This document shows, in pieces, positions 1 to 9,600 of a DNA stretch of 64,000 nt. The position numbers were made by a program, and so were the translations under genes. The first letter of the stretch is position 1; each line of letters opens with the position of its first letter. Below the pieces are notes generated by a model, which was not told where the DNA came from, ran no database searches, and was given only the letters and a program-made list of their open reading frames with translations. The DNA comes from Orrella marina (lineage in GTDB: Bacteria > Pseudomonadota > Gammaproteobacteria > Burkholderiales > Burkholderiaceae_B): contig NZ_CP028901.1 in the NCBI RefSeq assembly GCF_003058465.1, forward strand, positions 3,658,001 to 3,722,000, given 5' to 3'.

Positions 1-919
1 TGAGTCCATCCAGTGTGACCGTGACTTCGGCGAGCTCTCCGATCGGTGGCAGCTGCTGGGGCGTGCGCATGAATGTCACCTTGGCCAGCATCTCCTCGGT
101 GACGGAGTCTGCAAGCGGCTCGATGCGCACGACCTCGCCTGACAGAATCTGGCCAGCACGCGAGCGTAATGCAATGTCGGCAGGCTGGCCTTTTGCAATT
201 CCGGTTGCGTTTATCTGGTCGAATCGTGTGTTGATCCACAGACTGTCCGGATCAATCACCTCGAAAACTGCCTGACCCGCTACGACGGTTGTCCCCGGCT
301 CAATATCTCGCTTGACGACCAGGCCGTCAATGGGTGAACGCAGGCGAAGATTGTCTCGCTGGGCTTGCAGCCCTTCGCGTTCTGCCTGAACCCGATCAAG
401 TTCCCGCGTTGCGACATCAAGGCTTGCGCGCATCAGTCGCAACTCCTGGCGCCTGGTTGCCAGCATCTCCTGGCTGGTTGATTTGACAGCAAACAACTGC
501 TCGTAGCGCTCGGCCTGCGTCTGCGCAAATTCGAGCCGAGACTGTGCTTCGCGCACACCGGCACGTGCCCGCTCAATCGCTGCGTCCTGGGCTGTCAGCC
601 GAAAGTCCAGATCAATGGGGTCCATTTCTCCAAGCAATTCGCCTTGACGCACCCTGTCTCCGACATCTACTCTCAAACTATCGAGGCGTCCTGCGCTGGT
701 CGGTCCGATGGCATGGGTGTAGCGCGCCTGGACAGTTCCGATGCCGAACAGGGCTGGCGTGATCTCCCTGGTCTGGACTTGCACGACAGTGACAGCTACC
801 GGGGCCAGAGGGCCAGATCGCAGCCCGACATAGACAAACACGGCTAGTAAGGGCAAAAGCACCGCTACAAGCGCAAGGGTACGGCCTTTGATCGGTAAAT
901 AATGCAGCAGGGATTTCAT
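1..919 (-). CDS. HlyD/MacA-type periplasmic adaptor of an efflux pump (partial, 3' end outside window)
   Basis: Reading the minus strand from the ATG at 919-917 gives an uninterrupted frame of 306 codons that runs off the left edge, so the C-terminus is missing. The protein starts with a short basic segment and one hydrophobic anchor (about residues 14-34), then a biotinyl-lipoyl-like half (TVQARYTHAIGPTSAG), a long alpha-helical hairpin rich in Q, E and R (about 100-175), the second lipoyl half (RLRSPIDGLVVKRDIEPGT) and the start of the beta-barrel domain. That order is typical of membrane-fusion proteins, which link an inner-membrane ABC or RND pump to an outer-membrane channel. The pump gene should follow beyond the window edge. 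A TetR-operator-like inverted repeat lies 69 bp upstream. The substrate is unknown. Confidence 0.85.
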   Translation of the reverse strand, partial: MKSLLHYLPIKGRTLALVAVLLPLLAVFVYVGLRSGPLAPVAVTVVQVQTREITPALFGIGTVQARYTHAIGPTSAGRLDSLRVDVGDRVRQGELLGEMDPIDLDFRLTAQDAAIERARAGVREAQSRLEFAQTQAERYEQLFAVKSTSQEMLATRRQELRLMRASLDVATRELDRVQAEREGLQAQRDNLRLRSPIDGLVVKRDIEPGTTVVAGQAVFEVIDPDSLWINTRFDQINATGIAKGQPADIALRSRAGQILSGEVVRIEPLADSVTEEMLAKVTFMRTPQQLPPIGELAEVTVTLDGL

Positions 920-987
920 GGACAGGCTCCGCCACCCGGTATGGGAGGCTTGGTATAAGCTCTCATTGTGCGTGCGCAGACAGAGAC

Positions 988-1010
988 TGTCTTACCCGTT
1001 TGGTAACACA
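988..1010. promoter_or_regulatory. Inverted repeat resembling a TetR-family operator
   Basis: Arms TGTCTTACC (988-996) and GGTAACACA (1002-1010) are complementary at 8 of 9 positions around a 5-bp spacer. The site lies upstream of the divergent efflux adaptor gene, where TetR-type repressors commonly bind. No regulator gene is visible next to it, so the repressor, if any, is encoded elsewhere. Inference from symmetry and position only. Confidence 0.4.
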
Positions 1011-1187
1011 GTATGTCAATCAGCAGGGATGACAGACAAATTCACCAAAAAGAGGTCGACTGGGGAAACCAGCGAACTTTTACGTGGCCTGATTCGCCCG
1101 ACAGCAGGGCTCTTGCGATGGTCGCAAACCTGACATGAAGAGAGTCTGACCGATAGTGCGGATGTGTCTGGTGATTGCTGCTTTCAA

Positions 1188-1973
1188 ATGAGGACGCCCG
1201 TGTTCGATCGCTATGTTGGTGTTGACTATTCCGGCGCAAAAACCCCGGACGCCAGCCTGAAAGGCCTGCGGGTCTATGAAGCAGCCCGAGATCGCGAGGC
1301 CACAGAGGTACTGCCCGTACCGGGTTCGCGCAGATACTGGAGCCGTATTGACCTGGCGCACTGGCTGGTGACTCGTCTGTCAGACAACGTGCCGACCATC
1401 GTCGGAATCGATCACGGTTTCTCTTTTCCGATGCGCTACTTTGAAACCCATCACCTGGCTCCGGACTGGCCATCGTTTCTGATGGATTTTCATGCTCACT
1501 GGCCGACAGATCAAAGGGGTGTTTACGTCGATTTTGTACGTAACGGCTCCAGAGGCAATGGCCGTATTCGCACGGGGTCAGCCAGATGGCGCAGACTGGC
1601 CGAGCAGCGAACGCGCGCCAAGTCTGTGTTTCACTTTGATGTTCCAGGGTCGGTTGCCAAATCCACCCACGCCGGCCTGCCATGGTTGCTCTATCTTCGC
1701 CAGCAACTGGGTGCCCGGACTCACTTCTGGCCCTTTGACGGCTGGGACGTTGCTGCCGGTCAATCCGTCATCACCGAAATTTATCCCTCGCTCTGGAACA
1801 GGCAGTATCCGGCACAAGGGCGTACCCCTGATCAGCATGACGCTTTTGTCGTGGCGAGCTGGCTCAGACAGATGGACCAGCAGGGCAGTCTTGCCCGGTA
1901 TTTCAGTCCACAGCTTGCGCCACACGAGCAGGGGATCGCGCAAATCGAAGGCTGGATCCTGGGGGTGATGTAA
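1188..1973 (+). CDS. DUF429 family protein (RNase H-like fold)
   Basis: 261-residue protein with the hallmarks of DUF429: an N-terminal GVDYSGAK strand-loop (residues 11-18), an internal IVGIDHGFSF segment, a SVITEIYPSLW segment and a late DQHDAFVVASWL segment. The acidic residues in these segments fit an RNase H-like active site, but no biochemical function is established for the family. An in-frame GTG at 1164 would add eight residues; I prefer the ATG at 1188 because the family-like sequence begins just after it. Neither start has a clear ribosome-binding site. It stands alone between the efflux adaptor and the convergent oxidoreductase gene. Confidence 0.7.
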   Translation: MRTPVFDRYVGVDYSGAKTPDASLKGLRVYEAARDREATEVLPVPGSRRYWSRIDLAHWLVTRLSDNVPTIVGIDHGFSFPMRYFETHHLAPDWPSFLMDFHAHWPTDQRGVYVDFVRNGSRGNGRIRTGSARWRRLAEQRTRAKSVFHFDVPGSVAKSTHAGLPWLLYLRQQLGARTHFWPFDGWDVAAGQSVITEIYPSLWNRQYPAQGRTPDQHDAFVVASWLRQMDQQGSLARYFSPQLAPHEQGIAQIEGWILGVM

Positions 1974-2002
1974 GTTTTGCTCGGTGATCCGTGAGTTTTG
2001 AT

Positions 2003-3931
2003 CTATGCCGACAGGTCCCGTAACTCATTGACCGCACGCCACGCCTGGTCGATGGCTGCATGGGCATAGGGGCTCCATCCTGCGTCCGAGTTCGCTATGG
2101 TGATCTGGCCAACAGGCTGTCTGGCCAGCCGCATGGTCTGCTCGCTCTGGTCCTCATCATCAAATAGCGTGTTGACGATGTACGAGTAGCCGTGAGACCA
2201 CCGGTTCACTGTGATCGCCAGGATGTCAGTTTCATGATTGAATCCGGCCTGACCGAGCATGCCCTGTAATTGGTCCCGGATTATCTGTTCGTGCTGTTCA
2301 AACGTTGTGCCAAGCAAGATCGCACGTCCGATTCGCGACTGATCACGGTTTGGCAACCCGCTACCGGCAACAGTGGGTACATGGACCATGTGCAGCCCGA
2401 TTGGCCTGGCTGGGTCTCTCGGATGCTGATAACCGCCCAGGTCAACCGGGTAGTCAAGCTTGACGCGACTGTAAGGGGCAGCTGGCGAGTAGATTTCGTG
2501 TACCCCCAGTCGGATGAAGGGCTCCCAGTTGCTGATCACCACTTTTGTGTACACCAGCGGTACCTTCACGTTCTGGCGCAACGCGTCTTTCTGGGGCTTG
2601 GACATCTCGGGCACGACGAACGGAATCATCATGTTGTAGCCTGCCATGATGGCCTGTCTGGAGCGCACGCGAACCAGCTTGCCGTCATGCACGTAGAACG
2701 TATCCACAGCGGATTGACCATCGTCTGTCCGGACGTTTCTGGACTGGATCGCGGTGCTGTTCAGGCGCAATTTCACGGGATGCTCGGGCCGGTCGAGCTT
2801 GCTGTAGTCGAATCGGGTTAACACAACGTCCTGCATGGTTGTTCCGTTAGCAACCTGCGGGATCAGCTTGCGCACCATCAGACGTGCCAGTCCTGCGTTT
2901 CCATCCGGAAAGTGGAAAATGTATGGATCATCGAGCTCAGCCTGTTCTTCCGGGTCTAGCGGACTCAGTCCCATCGCACCGAACCCCGGCAACGCACACA
3001 GGCGCGCGTCGGAACAGGACACCGCATCAATGCCTACGCCCTGAAAGTCATTTGTTCGCTGCTGAAAGTAGGCGATGGCTTGCTCGCTCAGTCCGACCTT
3101 GTCTCGCAGGAAGGCGGTGTAACTGTTTCGCAAGATCCATTCGTCTTTCTCCTGCAGTGTCATGCCTTGAAGATAGTCAGTCTTCTCTTCGTGCAGGGCA
3201 AGCAATGCGGCCTTGTCGAGTTCCGGCAACGGAAACTCGCCGATGAACTCTGCGAGCGCACGCCCGTTGAGCCGGTCTGGCGGGATGTCATCGGCCACTG
3301 TACGGCCCGGGTCGCCGCTGACAACCTTGTCCACTCCAAAGGTCTTCTGATCGAAGTAGATACCTCTGCTCAATCCAAGATCCGGGTAGAACGTCCGCCT
3401 GAACCCGGCGGCGAGCGCATCAATATTAACCTTCAGGTCCTTGAGCAAGCCCATGGCAACTGGACTGAACACGGAGCGGGGGGACTGCAGTGACTCACTG
3501 CCTCCATAACCCAGTACCAATCCATACGATGTGTCGAACTCGTTGCGTTTGGCATGCCCGCCAAAGTCATCGTGGTTGTCCAGCAGCAGGATCTTCTTGC
3601 CAGAGCCGAACTTTTCCTGATAGAAACAGGCCGCGGCCAGTCCGCTGATGCCCGCACCGACGATGACCAGGTCGTACTCTTCTAGCAAAGGCACAGTGTC
3701 AAAGTCGTACGCCTGTCCCTCACGGGCAAATCCGTGAGCGACTTCAAATGATCCGGGGTGGTTGCCACGCAGGCCGGTCAGTGTGGGGGGGTAGGCGGGT
3801 ATCGGGGATTGAAGTGTCTGGCGGACGAGGTCCGACTCGCCTGGGTTGGCTCTGAGCAGATTGATCGGTGCGACACCCGGTATGATCGAGAGTGCGACGC
3901 CATTCAAGAAGTCTCTGCGCGTGATGCTCAT
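2003..3931 (-). CDS. Tat-exported FAD/NAD-binding oxidoreductase, spermidine dehydrogenase-like
   Basis: 642-residue flavoprotein. The N-terminus MSITRRDFLNG carries a twin-arginine motif followed by a hydrophobic stretch, so it is probably exported folded with its cofactor. A Rossmann dinucleotide-binding motif VIVGAGISGLAA lies at about residues 89-100, followed by an acidic end of the second strand (LLLDNHDDFGGHAKR). The overall pattern matches the SpdH-type NAD(P)-binding amine oxidases, which cleave polyamines; the exact substrate is not readable here. Start: an in-frame TTG at 3958 would place nine residues before the Tat motif; the ATG at 3931 has AGAGGGGAAC just upstream and is preferred. 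It is divergent from the Wadjet genes and probably unrelated to them. Confidence 0.75.
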   Translation of the reverse strand: MSITRRDFLNGVALSIIPGVAPINLLRANPGESDLVRQTLQSPIPAYPPTLTGLRGNHPGSFEVAHGFAREGQAYDFDTVPLLEEYDLVIVGAGISGLAAACFYQEKFGSGKKILLLDNHDDFGGHAKRNEFDTSYGLVLGYGGSESLQSPRSVFSPVAMGLLKDLKVNIDALAAGFRRTFYPDLGLSRGIYFDQKTFGVDKVVSGDPGRTVADDIPPDRLNGRALAEFIGEFPLPELDKAALLALHEEKTDYLQGMTLQEKDEWILRNSYTAFLRDKVGLSEQAIAYFQQRTNDFQGVGIDAVSCSDARLCALPGFGAMGLSPLDPEEQAELDDPYIFHFPDGNAGLARLMVRKLIPQVANGTTMQDVVLTRFDYSKLDRPEHPVKLRLNSTAIQSRNVRTDDGQSAVDTFYVHDGKLVRVRSRQAIMAGYNMMIPFVVPEMSKPQKDALRQNVKVPLVYTKVVISNWEPFIRLGVHEIYSPAAPYSRVKLDYPVDLGGYQHPRDPARPIGLHMVHVPTVAGSGLPNRDQSRIGRAILLGTTFEQHEQIIRDQLQGMLGQAGFNHETDILAITVNRWSHGYSYIVNTLFDDEDQSEQTMRLARQPVGQITIANSDAGWSPYAHAAIDQAWRAVNELRDLSA

Positions 3932-4311
3932 GATGTTCCCCTCTTGCGTGGCAGACAATCGCCCTGGTTGGTTTGATCCTGCCGGTGACTGAGGATTTCA
4001 AGCGTAACAGTAAACGCTTTGTGTCGGATGGCTGGATTTGTCACAGACCAGGTGCAATGCAGCCAGGCGTAGAGCGAGGATTGGCCGGGATGTGTGACGT
4101 CGGGTTCTCGTGCGCAGCCGCGCCTGTATTCGCGGATACAGAAAAAAGGATCGGGTCGTGTATCCTGATTGCTGAACGGGTTGGTGAGCCGGCAGGACCC
4201 GCTTTCAACCAACGGCAATGCGCCGGGCATAAGCCGTGTGTGATCATGATGCCGGCATGTCAGGGTGCAGTTTTTGATGCGTTTTTTTGTTGTCTTTCCT
4301 GATTTCTAACC
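3932..4311. other. Intergenic region, 380 bp, between divergent oxidoreductase and jetA
   Basis: No credible coding frame. It must contain both divergent promoters. I see no strong inverted repeat and no RNA gene. A T-rich run (about 4279-4301) lies just before jetA. Confidence 0.6.
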
Positions 4312-5766
4312 ATGTCTCTTGACTTTGACACCCTTTCGACATTGCGTCTGCAGCATCCGGCCTGGCGTCTCATGCGCTCGGATCACGCGCCGCTCATTGC
4401 AAGCTTTCTGCATCGAGTGTTTGTCGTGCCCAATGTACGGGTGATGTCCCAGGCTGATCTGGTCGAGATACTGGAAGATGAACTCTACGCGCTGCGTTTG
4501 CGGCTGGGGGATGCTTCATTTCCAGGTGCGGCGTTGCACTACCTGAACGAGTGGGCGGCACCAGACAAGGGATGGCTGCGCAAGTTCTACAAGGCGGGAA
4601 CCGATGATGCGCAGTTCGATATCACCCCCGCGACCGAGAAAGCGATTGCATGGCTTACCCAGCTGACCGAGAGGCAGTTTGTCGGCACCGAATCACGGTT
4701 ACTCACGTTGTTTGATCTGCTCAAGCAGATGAGCGAGGGAAGTGATACCGACCCCGAGCGTCGCATGGCCGAGCTGGTCAGAAAACGTGCTGAAATTGAT
4801 GCAGAGATCGAGCGGGTGGCCAGTGGTGATATGCCGGTTCTGGATGACACAGCCCTTAAAGATCGATTCCAGCAGTTCATGCAAGGTTCGCGCGAGCTTT
4901 TGTCGGATTTCCGTGAAGTCGAACACAACTTCAGAATGCTGGATCGACGCGTACGCGAGCGTATTGCCAAGTGGGAGGGCGGCAAGGGCGCTTTGCTTGA
5001 AGACATCATGGGTGAGCGCGATGCGATTGCAGACTCTGATCAGGGCAAGAGCTTTCGGGCTTTCTGGGATTTCCTGCTATCGAGCCGACGGCAGGACGAG
5101 CTGACAGATCTGCTTGAGCGCGTTTTGGCGTTGCCGGTCGTTGCCTCTCTCGAACCTGATCCGCGCACCCGGCGGATGCATCATGACTGGGTCGAGGCGG
5201 GCGAACACACTCAGCGAACGGTTGCGGTCCTGTCACAGCAGTTACGGCGATTTCTGGATGATCAGGCCTGGCTGGAGAACCGTCGCATCATGGATATCAT
5301 GCGCAGTCTCGAGGGGCGTGCCTTGAGTGTTCGCGATCGCATGCCTGCTGGCGCCTTTATGCAGATTGCGAGCACGCGTGCTTCCATTGATCTCATCATG
5401 GAGAGACCCTTGTATACGCCGGCGTTCAAACCGGTGATCAATGATCTGGTCCTGCAGGCTGAAGACGATGATGTTGACGCGCAGACACTTTTCGAGCAAA
5501 TCATGGTCGACAAGGCCAGGCTCACGCGGCACGTACGTCAGATGCTGCAAGAACGCGATCAGGTCACCCTGCGGGATCTGGTCGCGGCACAGCCGATCGA
5601 ACAGGGTCTGGCCGAGTTGATCACCTATCTGCAACTGGGTAATGATGGCTTCTCGAGCTCGGTCGACGAGCAGACCATGGATGACATCGAGTGGTTTGGC
5701 GAGACGGCATCTGGTGATTCGGTGCGAAGAGTGGCCCGTTTGCCCCGGGTGATCTTCATGCGATGA
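4312..5766 (+). CDS. jetA: Wadjet subunit JetA (DUF3375)
   Basis: 484 residues, the usual size for DUF3375. The protein begins LRLQHPAWRLMRSDHAPLIA, a typical opening for the family, and is mostly alpha-helical with long charged helices in the middle (about residues 140-240) and winged-helix-like segments towards the end. In type I Wadjet, JetA is the kleisin-like subunit that closes the JetC ring, which then extrudes plasmid DNA and presents it to the JetD nuclease. All four partners follow in the canonical order ABCD on the same strand, which makes the assignment firm. The gap to jetB is 114 bp, longer than the other junctions. No obvious ribosome-binding site precedes the ATG. Confidence 0.93.
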   Translation: MSLDFDTLSTLRLQHPAWRLMRSDHAPLIASFLHRVFVVPNVRVMSQADLVEILEDELYALRLRLGDASFPGAALHYLNEWAAPDKGWLRKFYKAGTDDAQFDITPATEKAIAWLTQLTERQFVGTESRLLTLFDLLKQMSEGSDTDPERRMAELVRKRAEIDAEIERVASGDMPVLDDTALKDRFQQFMQGSRELLSDFREVEHNFRMLDRRVRERIAKWEGGKGALLEDIMGERDAIADSDQGKSFRAFWDFLLSSRRQDELTDLLERVLALPVVASLEPDPRTRRMHHDWVEAGEHTQRTVAVLSQQLRRFLDDQAWLENRRIMDIMRSLEGRALSVRDRMPAGAFMQIASTRASIDLIMERPLYTPAFKPVINDLVLQAEDDDVDAQTLFEQIMVDKARLTRHVRQMLQERDQVTLRDLVAAQPIEQGLAELITYLQLGNDGFSSSVDEQTMDDIEWFGETASGDSVRRVARLPRVIFMR

Positions 5767-5880
5767 TGATCAGATTAACCTGAGCGAAGTCACCTCGTGC
5801 TTTACAGTTCCGGACTCCGGGACTGGTGTACTCATCCCTGTGTTTCATTGTTTTAATTCTTTTGCTTACTCCTGATCTTC

Positions 5881-6609
5881 ATGCATGACAACGATAAAAC
5901 GGCCCATCAAATGAGCGCTGAATCCGGGCAGTCGATGCAAGACGGCGGATCATTTGCGGCCGATGCACCTTCAGACCTTTCGATTCTCCTTGTCAACCTC
6001 CTGAAGGGCGTCCAGTACCGGGAACAGGACGAGCGGCAGTGGGCCCGGCTGTTGAGCCTGCAGCCACATGTGATGGACTATGTGTCTGTCCTGGGACTGG
6101 AGCTGGTCCTTGATGAGGCCGAAGGCTACGCCTTTCTCAAGAGTCGTGCACAGGATGGCGACACGGAGTCCGGTCCAAAGCTGCCCCGGTTGATTGCGCG
6201 TCGTCCGCTTTCGTTTCAGGTCAGTCTTTTGCTGGCACTTCTTCGCAAGCAACTGCTTGAGTTCGATGCAGGGGGGGTGGATACCAGGCTGGTACTGTCG
6301 CGTGACGAGATCGTGGAGCAGGTGCGGCTTTTCATGCCTGATCAGTCCAACGAGGTCAGACTGATTGACCAGATCGAGGCATCGATCAACAAGGTGGTGG
6401 AGCTGGGTTTTTTGCACAAGCTCAAGTCAACCTCTTCACAAAAGCAAGGCCCCGGGCATTACGAAGTGCGCCGCATCCTCAAGGCGTTCGTGGACGCGCA
6501 GTGGCTATCGGAATTCGATGTGCGACTGGCCGCCTATCAGGCGGCCCTGCGAGGAGAATTGATTCAGCAGGCGGATGGTGATCAGGTACGGGAGCCAGAC
6601 GATGAATGA
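5881..6609 (+). CDS. jetB: Wadjet subunit JetB (DUF4194)
   Basis: 242 residues matching DUF4194: after a polar N-terminal tail the conserved part begins at about residue 35 (LVNLLKGVQYREQDERQW) and ends in winged-helix segments (EIVEQVRLF, FLHKL, YEVRRILKAFVDAQWL). In MksBEF/Wadjet complexes this is the KITE-type (MksE-like) subunit that binds the kleisin JetA. The start is uncertain: ATG codons at 5881, 5911 and 5938 are in frame, none has a good ribosome-binding site, and the residues before about 30 look non-conserved. It overlaps jetC by 8 nt, implying translational coupling. Confidence 0.92.
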   Translation: MHDNDKTAHQMSAESGQSMQDGGSFAADAPSDLSILLVNLLKGVQYREQDERQWARLLSLQPHVMDYVSVLGLELVLDEAEGYAFLKSRAQDGDTESGPKLPRLIARRPLSFQVSLLLALLRKQLLEFDAGGVDTRLVLSRDEIVEQVRLFMPDQSNEVRLIDQIEASINKVVELGFLHKLKSTSSQKQGPGHYEVRRILKAFVDAQWLSEFDVRLAAYQAALRGELIQQADGDQVREPDDE

Positions 6610-9600
6610 CTTGATGCCAGGAATGCTGGATTTTCTGGGCGACGATACGCTCTCGGGATTCAGGCTGCGCCGACTGGAAGTGCTGAACTGGGGAACTTTT
6701 GATCAACGTGTCTGGACCCTGCAGCTGGATGGACGCAACGGCCTGCTCACGGGTGATATCGGATCAGGGAAGTCGACACTGGTCGATGCGATCACCACGC
6801 TGCTGGTGCCCGCTCAGCGCGTGGCTTATAACAAGGCTGCAGGTGCTGACAACAAAGAGCGCAGTCTGCGATCCTACGTGATGGGCTATTACAAGTCCGA
6901 GCGTAACGAAACCACTGGTGCCGCACGCCCGGTCTCGCTTAGAGGGCTCGGCAGTTACTCGGTCATTCTTGGCGTGTTTCATAACGCTGGTTACGACCAG
7001 ACCATTACGCTGGCCCATGTGTACTGGATGAAAGAACCGAGTGGGCAGCCTGACAGGTTTTATGTCACCGCGGAAAAAGATCTGACGATCACAAAGGACT
7101 TTGCCGGGTTTGGCAGTGACATGACAGCTCTGCGCAAGCGCCTGCGCGATGCCGGCATGGATGTGCATCAGACATTTCCTCCGTACACCGCCTGGTTCAA
7201 GCGCCGGTTTGGTATCAGTAGCGAGAACGATCAGGCGCTTGATCTGTTTCATCAGACCGTGTCGATGAAGTCAATCGGTAATCTGACTGACTTTGTGCGC
7301 AGTCACATGCTTGAGTCACTCGATGTACAAACCAGCATCGAGTCGCTTATTGAGCACTTTGATGATCTGAACCGGGCCCATGAAGCGGTGCTCAAAGCGC
7401 AGAAACAGGTTGAGATGTTGACACCATTGGTTACGGATGCCCAGCGTCACGATGCTGTTCAGTCTGAAGTGACGCGACTACGCGAGTGTCGGGATGCTCT
7501 GCAGGGGTATTTTGCGACCGTGAAACTGACGCTTTCCGAAGCGCGTCTAGTGCAGCTCGGTGAGGATATCGTCGAGCAATCGGCGCAGATCGAGACGGTT
7601 GAACGACAGCGAGAAACCTTGCTGATCCAGATTGATGAGCTCAAGCAGGCGATCAGCGAGAACGGTGGAGATCGACTGGCCCGGCTGGCCGCAGAAATCC
7701 GGACACTTGAACCCACGCGCGATGCGCGAAAGGCCAAGTCTGCTCGCTATGCCGAGCTGGCAGCCGTGTTGGGCGAAGCGCCTGCAACCGAGCGGGGTCG
7801 TTTTGAGGCTCAACGAGTGAAGTTCGGTCAGTGGCGAACCGAGATCGAAGGGCAGGATGCGGACTTCCAGAACCGGCTGACCGAGCTAGGCGTAATGATG
7901 CGTCAAGACAAGCTTGAACATGATCAGCTGGACGACGAGATTTCAAGTTTGAAGCGACGTCGCAGCAACATCGATGTCAGGCAGGTGCAGATAAGGCAGG
8001 CCTTGTGTGAGGCATTGAAGCTCAACGAAGATCAGATGCCGTTTGTGGGCGAGCTTATCCAGGTGCGAGAACAAGAGCGTGACTGGGAAGGCGCGGCAGA
8101 ACGGCTGCTGCGCGGTTTTGGTTTGTCGATGCTGGTGCCCGACGAGCATTACCGAAAGGTGGTCGAGTGGATTGATCGCAATTCGCTTCGAGGCCGGTTT
8201 GTGTATTTTCATGTCAGGGCCCGCCAGCCGGCAGCCCTGCCAGAGCTGCATCGGGACTCGCTGGTTCGCAAGCTCTCGGTCAAACCAGATTCCGGTTTTT
8301 ACGATTGGCTCGAGAGAGAGCTTGCATATCGGTTTGATGTGGCGTGCTGCGAAACCCAGGAACAGTTTCGGCGCGAATCGCGCGCCATCACCCAGGCAGG
8401 TCAGATCAAGGATCCATCCGGACGTCACGAAAAAGATGACCGCCATCGCATCGATGATCGTGGCCGCTACGTGCTGGGCTGGAGCAACCAGGCCAAGATC
8501 GCCGCGTTGCAGGCCAAAATGGATCTGCTCGAGACGCGGATGGCAGACACAGGCTCCGCGATCAGTCAGGCTGATCAACAGCGCAGAGCCCTTCAAGGCA
8601 GACTCGATGCCCTGACCCGTCTGGATGAGTTTGTCAGTTTCGACGAGTTGGACTGGGCCGAGATTGCGACTCGAATTGCGACCCTCGAAGAAGAACGCGT
8701 CACCCTGGAACGGGCATCGGACGCATTGAGGTCTATGAACGAGCGGCTGAATCAGACACAGGCCCGGCAGGCGACTCTCGAGACCCGGTTGCAGGCGATG
8801 CGAGACAAGCGTGCTCGTGTGCAGCAGCGCCAGGCAGATTGCGAAGAGCTTCGCGAACGAACCCGCTCGCTCATTGAATCCTGCCCCGTGCCGTCCGGGA
8901 TGGATATGGCACTGAGCGAGATCACAGCGCAGGCGATACCGGATAAGGCTGTCACGCTGGATAATTGCGATGGGTGTGAGCAGGAGGTCCGGGGCTGGCT
9001 GCAGACCCGGATCGATCAGGAGGATCAGAAGCTTAGACGGCTCGCCGAGCGCATTATCAAGGCCATGGCGAGCTTCAAAGACGCGTTCAAGCTTGAGACA
9101 GCGGATTTTGATGCGAGTCTGGCGGCAGCCTACGAATACGAGAATCTGCTCAATCGGCTCAATCATGATGATCTGCCGCGATTTGCCAGCCGCTTTAAAG
9201 AGTTGCTCAACGTCAACACCATCAACGAGATTGCGAGCTTTAACGCCAAGCTGGCTGGCAAGCGCGAGACGATCAAGGAACGGATCGCACTGATAAACCG
9301 CTCACTGGCCGAAATCGACTACAACACGGGACGCTATATCGTGCTGGAGTCGCAGCCCACAGCGGACGCGGAGATCCGGACTTTTCAGCAGGAGCTCAGA
9401 AGTTGCACTGAAGGCTCTGTGACAGGTTCTGAGGACGAGCAGTACTCCGAAGCCAAGTTTCTCCAGGTCAAGGCGGTCATCGACAGGTTTCGAGGTCGAG
9501 AAGGGCTCACAGAACACGATCGGCGCTGGACCGCAAAAGTGACTGACGTTCGTAACTGGTTTTTGTTTGCAGCTAGTGAACGCTGGCGTGAAGATGGTAG

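Noticed and set aside
7943..9166. 407-codon open frame on the minus strand inside jetC
   Set aside because: Fully antisense to the conserved JetC coding frame, no ribosome-binding site, no recognisable domain; arises from codon bias.
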